Assembly (NCBI RefSeq): GCF_037975245.1
Contig: NC_092577.1
Span: 16,258,013-16,322,012, forward strand
Direction: 5' to 3'
DNA: 64,000 nt
From: Apostichopus japonicus
Lineage: Eukaryota > Echinodermata > Holothuroidea > Aspidochirotida > Stichopodidae
In this document: positions 1-8,823 of the stretch, piece after piece
How positions within the stretch are numbered: position 1 is the stretch's first letter
Layout of the letters: every line of letters begins with the position of its first letter
The notes under the pieces: model-generated
Databases searched by the model: none
What the model was told of the DNA's origin: nothing
Seen by the model: only the letters and a program-made list of their open reading frames with translations
Position numbers and translations under genes: made by a program

Positions 1-720
1 TCCATTATTATACCTTTTGAAAAAGGAACCATCCCTGTAAGTTTTTAAAAGATTTGGATCACATGAGCTTTGAACAGTCATAATTGAATTCATAACACCT
101 GGTCGGGAACTTTTCACCGGTCTTCCTGTATTCCTGTGTATTTTAAATTTAAAACGGTTCCCCATCAATTTTTCTTCACTGTGTAATAATGCACCCCTGT
201 CATGAAAGTATGATCGCTGCAAGCTTTCAGAGCTGAAATCTTTAAATGGATCATGAACACTTGTAAATATCACATGCAAGTTTTCTTAAGCAACCTTGTC
301 AAGTGATTTGTCACAATGAGTATGAAAGAATCCTGATACTTTTCTCTCTGTATCTGCTACAATACTGTTAATGAATTCCTGCGTATCATCAATTATTCTC
401 TATATACACAGTAATTGGAACGAATAAGCTATGCCTGATGACTTCAGTCTGGCAATAAATATAGCAGCTGATTCAGTAATATTTTCATATTCTGCGACTT
501 CTTCATCTGCATCACTGCTGGGTGCAGTTTCATTTTCATTGCTATAGTCTATGTCAGGCCTATTGTTTGCCTCGTGTTAACATTGAGGAACTCATATGAC
601 TGGCTCCTGCTGAGAAGAATGCTTTGTCAAGAGATGTTTCTTGTAGCCACATAATGTATTAAACGTTAGCACACATCTACTGTCATCGTTGCCGATGTGT
701 GCTATTTGCTTAGCGTGACC
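1..720 (-). pseudogene. Decayed zinc-finger transposon-like protein
   Basis: Reading the minus strand from about 700 down to 1, a C2H2-like finger is visible around 690-600 (a Cys, then F-x5-L and a KKHLLTKH ending). Below it a single frame runs about 185 codons from about 560 to 2 with only two stops, near 410 and 287. That frame begins acidic (NENETAPSSDADEEVAEYE), then reads ITESAAIFIARLKSSG and a DDTQEFINSIV helix, and ends in a basic stretch. An N-terminal finger, an acidic linker and a short helical repeat recall multi-copy transposon-encoded proteins of invertebrates and fishes, but I cannot name the family. The stops indicate decay. The fragment leaves the window at position 1. Confidence 0.45.
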
Positions 721-1330
721 AAAGGGAAATTTCCGATTGGTCGAGGTCGGGCACAGGTCAATACTGCCCATATACTAGTTGCCTTTCATATCCACCTCCT
801 CGATTTGCATACTTATGTAATCTATGTACAATTACGTAATCGATGTATACTTGCATGTTTTGTGAAGTACACATGCTTTATTCCTCTCCTGGTTCAGAGA
901 GGCGTCCCACGTGCTCCTATAGCACTGTTCCTTAGTATGTAAGTATTGTAATTGTTTTATATAAGTATTAAGGGGCTTGATATTGTAATTGTATAGATAT
1001 TTGCCTTTAATGTGATTTTGCTGTATGCTTGTGCCTGTTATTTTGATTGCCTTTTTTGTGTATGTTGTTTGCTTATTTGTAAGAGTATCTGGAGTAGAAT
1101 ATATCGCCAGATGTTATTATTTTGTTGGTGTTCTGTACATTCTCCAGAAAGCCGCCGTTAACCCCAGAAAGCCGCCGTTGATCCCTGTAAACCCCTGTAC
1201 ACCGCAGTTTGTCGTGCTGTTGGTTTTGCCCGGTAACGATTGTAAGTTAATTATCAAGTATGTAATTGTCGCCAATTTTTCTCTGTCTTTTTATTATTGA
1301 TTTGTTAAATTCATGTGTTTATTTCACCAA
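721..1330. other. Unassigned interval
   Basis: No coding segment is supported here. The only local structure is a short direct repeat of AGAAAGCCGCCGTT at about 1147-1180. The interval may be flanking DNA or the degraded interior of the LINE that becomes recognisable downstream. Confidence 0.4.
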
Positions 1331-2353
1331 TGATTGTATATTGATGTTTTGATATCTTTACTTTCTAGTTTTCGCCGTGGTCTTGTTGAAACCACGCGTG
1401 TAAATAAATGGGTTAAAACCTACAACCACCTGTTCAGCTTCATTGAGCGTCGTCTCGGTGACATCTACCTTGACTGCAAACAGGCGACACGCCCTTCTGG
1501 GGTGTATACTCAGATTGGTGACTCACTTCGTAGAATCAAAGAGAAGGGTGGGCCATATGTTCTGCTGAACGTGGCCCCTCTGTGTTATACGCACCATTGT
1601 TTCGTTCAATGCTCGCGCCTGTGTGCCCGTCGGCTTGCCAAACCGCCATCTCTCCAGATGTGTGGCGGTCTGTGTGTTGTGAGTCACTAGATAGCCGTCT
1701 CCGGGACTTGGCGTGGAGGATTGCACATGTGGTCCTCATCACTAACCATTTTCGCCTAGTTAGGTGGCGATTAGGTGATGGGATTTGTCCCCGTGTGGGC
1801 TGTAAAGCCATCGAGACTATATAACACATTTTGCTGGAGTGTCCCTTTGTCCGGTTGGTGTGGGAATGGTTTCACGCCTTCGTTGTTGGTGTTATTGGTT
1901 GCACACAGTGTTATTGTTATTGTTGTGTTATTGTTATGTTATTGTTATGTGTTATTGTTGGTGTTATTGGTCGCAGGTAATGCGCAAGCCTGTCGTCTGC
2001 TATCGGGACGGCGTACCCCGGATGAATTTTGGAGTTAGTTAGTTGTTATGTGTGGGGTGGGGGGTTTGTGTGGTCCTTACATAATATGGGTTGGGGGTTT
2101 TCTGTTTGTGGTTTGGTGTTGGCTTTTTGGGGCTGGTTTGTGGAGCTTTATTGTTTTGGTTCTGTTAGCCTTTGGGTCCGTGTCCTTTTCACGTCACGTT
2201 AAACGCTATATTTTATACATTTGTGGGTTAGTGAGAGATTTCTGTTTGTGGGTTTTCAGTTGGGTTTTGGTGGTTGTTAAACAGACTGGGATTGTTTTTG
2301 GTTTTGTTGACCTTTGGTCCGTGTCCGTTTTTTTGCACGTAAGAAGCACAGTT
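1331..2353 (+). mobile_element. 3' end of Tx1/L1-like LINE (ORF2 C-terminus and 3' UTR)
   Basis: The frame through about 1640-1980 reads like the C-terminus of a non-LTR retrotransposon ORF2: RDLAWRIAHVV, then RWRLGDGICPRVGC, and after a stop HILLECPFVRLVWEWF. That W/G-rich, C-x-R-x-x-C, H-x3-ECP pattern is typical of L1/Tx1-type ORF2 ends. The upstream piece from 1331 is in another frame, so at least one frameshift plus an in-frame TAA near 1822 mark decay. The ORF2 frame ends CGC AGG TAA at 1972-1980. The 3' UTR that follows is nearly identical to 18644-19010, where it instead follows an ORF1. The element ends in a GCACGTAAGAAGCA-like tail without poly(A). The 5' limit is uncertain and no target duplication was found. 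Confidence 0.7.
1971..2353 (+). repeat. LINE 3' UTR, copy 1
   Basis: From TCGCAGGTAATGCGC to the terminal AGCACA this segment matches 18634-19011 with only scattered substitutions and short indels. The two copies, about 16 kb apart, therefore belong to the same LINE family. High identity next to a decayed ORF2 suggests both inserted fairly recently. Confidence 0.85.
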
Positions 2354-3397
2354 ATGCTTTAACCGAGTTTTGAGGGTGCATGCTGACCGATATATCATTG
2401 TCAACTTGGTCTTTGCTGGTAAATTACCTCCTCCTTATAGGTCATAAGGGAACATAGATAAGGTCAGAAACGTTGGTCACTCAACAGAACCACGTTAAAG
2501 CTCTTTAAAGAGAACCCGGACACTTTCCACGGAGGCGTAGAAAGCAAGGGAAAGTGTCCCTGAGACACTATTGACGCAAATGAGACACTATATCCTAGTA
2601 ATATGTGTCCTATGGACGCACGGACACTCATTACTGCCACATCAGCACGGGTCGTAATCGTATAGTTTACAACGCCAGAAACAATACAAATGCAACAAAA
2701 TTGCTTGTGTTCTTTTCCCCCTATTTTGATGAGAAAATGAAAATGAATAAGTAAACACGTTTTACATTGTTTAAGAAGTAAGTAAAGATAATATTAAACA
2801 GCAAGAAACGGACCATAATATTAAAATGTATATCAAGTCAAACTGTATCCAGACTTCAGTAGTGTGTCTGCAAATACATAAATGATTCATGATACTCGCA
2901 ACAATCATGGCGTACGACAAACTCGAATGCCAGAAACATAATGTAAACATTGAACAAAAGTTAATTTAAATATATTGACATGTCAAATGTTATATAAATA
3001 TGTTCTAAGCACAACATATTATATCTATTGCAATAGGTACCAATCCTACCCACATACAAAAGAACTTCTATTTCTCTGTCTTCGCATATTCATGAGATTT
3101 ACAAAGTTAACATTAAAATGCTAATTTCTTACGAAAAACTGCATGAACCATACTCAGAAACTGTCGTTCCCGATTCCACTTACGTATCAATGATTTCGTT
3201 ATACAATGTAACCAAAGATGCCTTGTAGCAGGAGATAATGCTGACATTTACGTCACGTGATCATAATAAGACGTCTAGGACGCATAACTCATTGCCAGTA
3301 ACTATGGCTCAGATCAGAAAATAATGGGAAATATTTCACTTTGTACACGGTATTTACTGTAGTCTTAGGATACCCCTTTCTGTATTATTTGTTTCAG
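2354..3397. other. AT-rich interval upstream of the BEN gene exon
   Basis: No coding or RNA gene is supported. Any 5' exons of the BEN-domain gene should lie here or further upstream, but none could be recognised with confidence. Confidence 0.4.
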
Positions 3398-3555
3398 AAG
3401 TCACAATCGAAAGCGGCACCATTACAAAAGGCACGGAAAGTACTGATAAATGATGTCTATTCCGTGGAGACCTTGCCTGATGAGGATCTTCAAGAGTTAG
3501 ATCAACTACGGAGAAGAGTAAAGGAACTTGAGAGGGAAAACAGCAATCTGCAGGC
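3398..3555 (+). CDS. BEN-gene coiled-coil exon (left part, before MITE)
   Basis: An intact frame runs from the CAG|AAG acceptor to the left copy of the 8-bp target duplication. Its leucine/glutamate heptads form a coiled coil of about 30 residues. Downstream the frame enters the MITE and stops at 3611-3613, giving about 19 foreign residues. The remaining 8 nt of the exon lie at 4142-4149, directly before the splice donor. Confidence 0.6.
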
Positions 3556-4133
3556 TAGGGATGCACCGGATCAAAATTTTTGGATCCGGCCGGAACCGGA
3601 TTTTGCCGGATAGTACGTGAAATCCGGCCGGATAAAATCCGGCCGGAACCGGATTTTTTCATTACACAAAAGAAAATCATTAATAAGAAGTACAAGTATG
3701 AAACAAGGAGCAAGTCTTAGGTGAGGTATATGCATATTATAAAGAAGGTGAAATTAAGACCCCATTTATGCGATTAAATATCACTTGAAGTGGTGTAATG
3801 TACATTCTTAATAAAATAACTACAATATTAAACTGATGAAGGCTGCAAGAAATGATTTCACTGCAAAACTGTATTTGTTGTATATAGCTTCATATAATTA
3901 CAGTAGTTGTATTGTTTTGGTTGACTTTTAGAAACAGTGGGTCAGACCATTGAGAAAATTAAATTAAACATGTTAAACCAAATTTTTCCTTACTTTGAAC
4001 GTTTTTATTTCATTTAATAAGTTAATACCAACACCTTTTTAAGGGATGATTCAGGCCAGATTTTGAAAAATATCCGGCCGGAACCGGAACATTTCTCACT
4101 ATCCGGCCGGACCGGGTATCCGGTGCATCCCTA
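3556..4133. mobile_element. hAT-type MITE inserted in a coding exon
   Basis: The 578-bp element begins TAGGGATGCACCGGAT and ends in the inverse complement ATCCGGTGCATCCCTA. It is flanked by an exact 8-bp duplication CTGCAGGC (3548-3555 and 4134-4141). A hAT-like terminus and an 8-bp target duplication are the hAT signature. Sub-terminal copies of the palindromic word ATCCGGCCGGAACCGGAT occur at both ends, as hAT sub-terminal repeats do. There is no transposase frame, so it must have been moved in trans. Confidence 0.9.
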
Positions 4134-4149
4134 CTGCAGGCACAGATTG

Positions 4150-4885
4150 GTGAGTACCATTTTCTTGTAGTCATGTACTTGCTATCTGAGCAAATGGGTG
4201 TAACTGTGTAAGATTAACTCCCAGCTTGGGCACCACTTACATTTTGTTGAGTATCACTCAAGAATGAATTGTGCAGTTTGCACTTAAAAGCTTTCCAGTA
4301 TCAGTAGTCCATTCTCTTATCAGCGGAACCGGTCTACCATAACCACAGCGGTGAATAAACTGACATTACCATTTAAAAGTTTCGTACTACAATGAGTTAC
4401 ATACACTTCTGTTTTCTTCATATAGACATCAAGGAAACGTAGGAAAGGTTGTCCGTAAGATGATCAATGTTGAGTTTTCCCATCACAACTCATAGATGAA
4501 GTGCCACGGGAAATTCAGGAAATGGAATCAACTTTGTCGTTTGACCACCTTCAATACAGAGCCTCGGATGTTGGTGTAGTTTTGTAGTTTTACCTCTCTG
4601 TTTCATGCTTAGATAATACCACAAATTTTCTTAGTCAAATCAAGGTACTTAGAAGGTGGGACAAATCAAACCAACATGTTTGGATTACTTGTAGAAGGAA
4701 TCTGTATGATAATGTTGTTTTGGTTATTGTGTACAGGTGTGTAAGATGATTCGTCTTGTCATCGCAAGTCAAAATGAAATGTTATCTGATTATCCTTGTT
4801 GTTTTATAGGTTTCCATGCAGTCACTGCACCTGTTTCTGTAGTTTTTATATCTGAACTGGTCTTTTACCTTCACCCTTTTCCTAG
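4150..4885. other. Intron of the BEN gene
   Basis: This is intronic sequence between the coiled-coil exon and exon b. A TTTCTTCATATAG acceptor at 4425 followed by 13 coding-compatible nt and a GT at 4439 could be a microexon that fixes the phase. No other feature is visible. Confidence 0.4.
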
Positions 4886-4951
4886 GTTGTTGAGTAAACG
4901 AAAGGTGATGGGGTTTACCTGTCAAGGACAGAAAAACTGGGAGCCAGTAAG
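4886..4951 (+). CDS. BEN-gene exon b
   Basis: A polypyrimidine tract and CCTAG acceptor precede a 66-nt open segment (LLSKRKVMGFTCQGQKNWEP), which ends AAG|GTAAAA in phase 2. The phase matches the leading single nucleotide of the exon at 5401, supporting linkage. Its sequence does not by itself match a known domain. It sits where the middle of the BEN fold would be and may be degenerate. Confidence 0.45.
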
Positions 4952-5017
4952 GTAAAATCTCACACAACAATGGCCCGTAATCTGATGTGTAGGATTTTAA
5001 AAGAGAAGCACTATTAC

Positions 5018-5385
5018 TAGTGGCGTAGGAAGGTACTTTTGAGTGGGGGGGGGGGGCTGAAGACTGATGGCCGGCCTGGGGGAGGGATCTAAGGGGAGGG
5101 GTTGTCCCCTCCCCTTTGGATTTTTTTGGCATTTCCAGGTGGCCTTAGATGCAATTTGGTGCAATATAGCACACTTCAACCCACCCACTCCATTTTGTAT
5201 ATAATTTTGCATTTTCACCTGGCCTTAGATGCAATTTGGTGCTCGAAATGAGATTTTTTTCTCATTTGGAAATGAAAAAGGGGTTTCTGACTTGCGAAGC
5301 GGGGGGGGGGTGGCGGAATACTTCCGCCCTCCATATTTTTCACTGGGAGGCTGGCCCCCCCCAGCCCCCGGTTCCTACGCCCTTG
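5018..5385. mobile_element. hAT-type MITE with GGCGTAGGAA termini
   Basis: The 368-bp element has inverted ends built on GGCGTAGGAA (5022-5031 and TTCCTACGCC at 5372-5381) and an exact 8-bp duplication ACTATTAC (5010-5017 and 5386-5393). Long G-runs (5043-5056, 5302-5310) and C-runs lie just inside the termini. It has no coding capacity. Its right end is only 15 nt from the splice acceptor at 5400, so it replaced most of the acceptor's upstream polypyrimidine context. Related termini occur at 40297-41072 and 45830-46812. Confidence 0.85.
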
Positions 5386-5400
5386 ACTATTACAATGCAG

Positions 5401-5489
5401 CGTGAAGAGAAATGTCGGTAAAGGTGCCAGTAGCAAAGGACATGAAAGAAAACCACCCTTAAACCCCAGAGGAGTGAATGCCATCATCG
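5401..5489 (+). CDS. BEN-gene exon c (BEN domain C-terminal half)
   Basis: After an AATGCAG acceptor one nucleotide completes a codon, then an open frame reads VKRNVGKGASSKGHERKPPL followed by NPRGVNAII, ending ATCG|GTAAGT. The PPLNPRGVNAII segment matches the BEN pattern of a proline-rich L-x-P motif leading into the last helix. Its phase-1 end joins the exon at 22179, which begins with the tyrosine/phenylalanine-rich end of that helix. Confidence 0.65.
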
Positions 5490-5671
5490 GTAAGTTTTCA
5501 GTTCATTTCCAATTCCGTCTACTTAGAAATGTAGGAATATGACCGAGGAAGCAAACGTAAAGCCCACCAGTGGTTTCTTATGAAGTGATATCACAAACTG
5601 ATATGACAAAGTAATTATTCAACCCATAATGGGCCAAGTAGCAAATTTTGAACTACACATGCTTATTTGTA
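5490..5671. other. Left remnant of the original last BEN intron
   Basis: Only about 180 bp separate the donor at 5490 from the left inverted terminus at 5672. On the far side only about 40 bp lie between the right terminus and the acceptor at 22178. This implies the intron was about 220 bp before the repeat nest arrived. Confidence 0.45.
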
Positions 5672-6010
5672 CCCTTACAAAAAAATCCCACAACAAATAC
5701 CCACATGAATTTCCCCACGTGGGTAAAGAGTAGAATCCTATGGGATTTTGGCACGTGGGAAATGAAGTAAAAGCCACAACATACACGTGGGAAATAAAAT
5801 CATGTGGGTTTCCAAATAATGTGGGAAATTCATGTGGGTTTTGAATTGACATGTGGGAAATGAATCTTGTGGGTTTTCAAATGACGTGGGAAATCAAAAC
5901 TGGGGGTTTTCAATTGACATGTGGGAAATCAATCCTGTGGGTTTTCAAGTGATGTGGGGAACAAATCCTGTGGGTTTATCAATTGAAACGTGGGAAATGG
6001 AATCCTGCAG
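5672..6010. repeat. Word array of (C)ACGTGGG / GTGGGAAAT
   Basis: About fifteen imperfect copies of the words CCCACATG, CACGTGGG, TGTGGGAAAT and TGTGGGTTTT follow the CCCTTAC terminus at 10-30-bp spacing, in both orientations. The array can fold on itself many ways. It resembles 21735-22136, which ends in the matching inverted terminus. No coding frame is supported. Confidence 0.7.
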
Positions 6011-6210
6011 ATTTTAAGATCACAAACAGCAATTCATTGTGCTACAGTGGATATATGGTGTATAGGTAAGTTAATTTGCTTTTGAACTGCTGAATAAATT
6101 AAATAGTCGAGGTCAAATATGCACAGACATGTTTTAGTTACATTGCTGAATGATTTATTTCTATAGAACAAATGAAAAACATGTAATACGAAAGGCATTG
6201 GATTTAATAT

Positions 6211-7024
6211 AGTGTAACGCTCGGGCCGACCTCTGGCCAAGGTCGTGCGGAGCGGCTCTCCGGGTTAATCCCTTGGCTTAGGTATTCCCTTTGTTACTGT
6301 AGTATTAGTAGGATTAGCCGCGCGCTGCATAGACCATTGTTTGCCGCTATGCGGATGATCCGCCATCACAAACGTTATGGTAATATTCATTACATAGCAG
6401 TATGTCGTACGATCGTAAAATTCATTCATGTGGGATGGGTGCAGATGTTTTTAGCTAATGTTCTATTAAGGGTTTAAAATGTATTTCGTTTTCGGGGGGA
6501 TTATCAGACCTTCGGAAAGCTGCACTCTTTTATCAACCATTCTTAGTCAAAGAGACCCATTGTAAGTTTATGTAAATTAGATCCCGTATATAAGGATGTT
6601 TTCGAAGGAAATAGGGAACACCTTAATCGATTTCTTCAACAGCAAGGTCTATAGCGTTGTTTGGTATCTTGGCAGGTTTACGCCCTGAAGCCAATACCAT
6701 TTAGAGCAGGCCTCTGAAGCTGTATTTCATCGTTTTTCTTTTACTTCTCGCCGTATTTTTCTGTTACTTCTTAGAGCATTTCAGAGCTGATTTATTTATC
6801 CTTGTTTAGGACGAAGAAGTCCATTTACGTTTATTTTAATAGTCAGTTGCGCAAATAAACCGTTTTATACTTACCTGGATTGTTTGGATAATTTCTACTT
6901 GTGTTTGACTCCACGCTATTTCGCCGACTTTGTGGCCAATCAAAATACAACACCATCGGCCAAGGATCCTAACCTGCCGGCCTAACGCTACCCAATCTGA
7001 ACCCCCACCCCCAAAATCGTTACA
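6211..7024 (+). repeat. 5' LTR of gypsy element (long form)
   Basis: The 814-bp LTR begins AGTGTAACGCTCGG and ends AAAATCGTTACA, short inverted termini. Its first 32 bp and last about 170 bp match the 3' LTR. Bases 6243-6852 have no counterpart there. An ATAAAC-type segment and the transcription signals would lie within the shared 3' part. Confidence 0.88.
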
Positions 7025-7025
7025 C

Positions 7026-7043
7026 TGGTGGCAGCGGTGGGAT
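7026..7043 (+). promoter_or_regulatory. Primer binding site, tRNA-Leu type
   Basis: TGGTGGCAGCGGTGGGAT lies one base after the 5' LTR. It is the complement of a tRNA 3' end reading ATCCCACCGCTGCCA-CCA, which matches animal tRNA-Leu (AAG anticodon type) from general knowledge. It would prime minus-strand DNA synthesis. Confidence 0.8.
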
Positions 7044-7079
7044 CATCAAGACGGAATAGCTGGACCAGCTCGTAAAAAA

Positions 7080-8661
7080 ATGGCAAGTACAAAACCTTCT
7101 GACGAACATTTTTCTCACCGTAGAAAGGTTATTTTAGAGGAAATAGAGTTCCTTAAGGAACAATGTGAGAGGATGATTCCGCTCGTGAAAGACAGTCATT
7201 CAGGCGATGAAGTTGAGGATGCAGATGAAGACATTTCTTCTCCCTCCAGTGATAAGTACATGAAACTACCAGGCACCAAACCCCATGTGATAGATGAAGG
7301 GTTCTTGCCGAGTCAGGGTAGAAGGCACCATTCGGAGCCCACTGTCCTTGCGGAAAAACGAGACCATTCGGACTCTGTTTTCCAGCACCGGTACCGAGAC
7401 CGGCCGGACTCAACCGGGACTCATCAGAAAAGGAGTGGAATTGAAAGGCAAAGACAGGTCCACACGGACTTTGCACCTGTGACAGGCAAAGGGGGCCAAG
7501 GTAATAGGTACCAGTCGGAACCTTGCACCTTTGCGGAGGATGTAGACTTCCATCGTAGTCGTATTCCCCCGTACCGGGTTCGGAACCAACCGGATTCCTC
7601 CGGGGCCCATGACACAGCTGCAGACAGGAGGAGGACAGAAATCGGTTCAGGAGCTCAACGATTGGGGAGCGGAGGAACAGCCGACTCCCGAGCACTTCAA
7701 CACGATACCCCTCCTGAAGATGTTTACTTGCACTTGTTTACTTGATCCTGGGAGATATGCACCAAGGGATCGAGAGCACCCAGCCGAGCTTACGAGGGAT
7801 GAGCATTTACACTCCCAGCGTCCCAGAGAACTGGAGCGTTCTTCCAAAACCCGACCAAATATGCTCCCCGAGAAATTCGACGGCTTGCAGCCCTGGGACA
7901 GTTACATATCACACTTCGAGAGTGTTTCGGACATTAATGGGTGGAACCTATGTGAAAAGGCAAAGTACTTGAAGGCAAGTTTGAAGGGAGATGCTCTGGA
8001 GACGCTGGCAGACCTCTCCAGTACCAAGATGGATTTCGAAACCCTCAGCACCGCCCTAGAGACAAGGTTTGGGCATGCACATAAAGGTCCTTTATTCCGA
8101 GCTCAGCTGACTATGACAAGGGAGAGAGGAGAATCTGTCCAACAGCTGGCACAAGCTATCAGGAAGCTTGTAAGTTATGCATACCCTGCACTTAACAGTA
8201 AAGCTAGAGACGATAATGCACTCCAACATTTCAGAAATGCCCTCAACGACATGGAACTTCAAAGAGCTGTGTTCATGTTAAAACCAACATCACTAGCGGA
8301 AGCAGTGGCAATTGCAGCGGAAACAGAGTCATTCCAGCGGGCACAACAGACAAACCACTTGAAGCAACGGGGTAACGTGAGGCAGGTCGTGGGAGATGCT
8401 CCAGAGGATAAGTCAGAATCACTCGGTATGGCCCAGATCGTACAGATGCTCAAGGAGATGAAGAGCACTTTAACTGAGCTTAAGGACTGGCAACAGTCGG
8501 TGAAAAGAGGGGAAGGTGGAGCAGGTGGACGAAGGAACAGAAGGAATGCCTCGAGGGAATGTTATAACTGCGGTGAACTTGGCCATTTAAAGTACGAATG
8601 TCCTCACCCTCTGAAGACGGCTCCTCCGAACCAGGGAAACGGACGGGAGTCGGGTCAGTAG
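7080..8661 (+). pseudogene. gag: gag polyprotein, frameshifted
   Basis: The first ATG after the primer site is at 7080. The N-terminal part in that frame runs to 7745 and contains two related basic/acidic stretches of about 33 residues (around 7320-7430 and 7500-7615, each with SEP then RD/RN-x-PDS-GxH). The capsid part is in a different frame, open from about 7609 to 8661, and includes the retrotransposon-gag helices (LCEKAKYLKASLKGDALETL). It ends with a CCHC zinc knuckle at 8560-8601 (CYNCGELGHLKYEC). The switch between overlapping frames near 7610-7745 means full-length Gag cannot be made from this copy without frameshifting. Gag normally assembles the particle and packages RNA through the knuckle. 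Confidence 0.8.
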
Positions 8662-8823
8662 GCCCTAGCCCGACTCATGACAGACGACGATGGCCTACAA
8701 AAGGAGTAAGTCCGACACAAATTCACAAAATCGATGCATCCGGAGCGTTCGTTACTGTCAAAATACACGAAAGAACGGATGAGAACGATATGAGAACGGA
8801 TTTTTCAGGATCTCCCACCCAGT
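8662..8823 (+). pseudogene. Protease N-terminal region lacking the catalytic motif
   Basis: Between gag and the open pol frame, protease-like strands are recognisable (an IDASGAFVTVKI segment around 8730-8765 and the flap-side region at the start of the pol frame). The Asp-Thr/Ser-Gly triad expected between them is absent in all three frames, and the two halves are in different frames. A short deletion is the simplest explanation. Without the aspartate the enzyme cannot process the polyprotein. Confidence 0.6.

Noticed and set aside
2646-3397. Promoter and first exons of the BEN gene
   Set aside because: No splice-supported frame or core promoter could be distinguished from background.
4782-5487. 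Minus-strand frames of 70-116 codons over 4.78-5.49 kb
   Set aside because: They cross the poly-G MITE and antisense BEN exons, are proline/glycine-run rich and show no domain.
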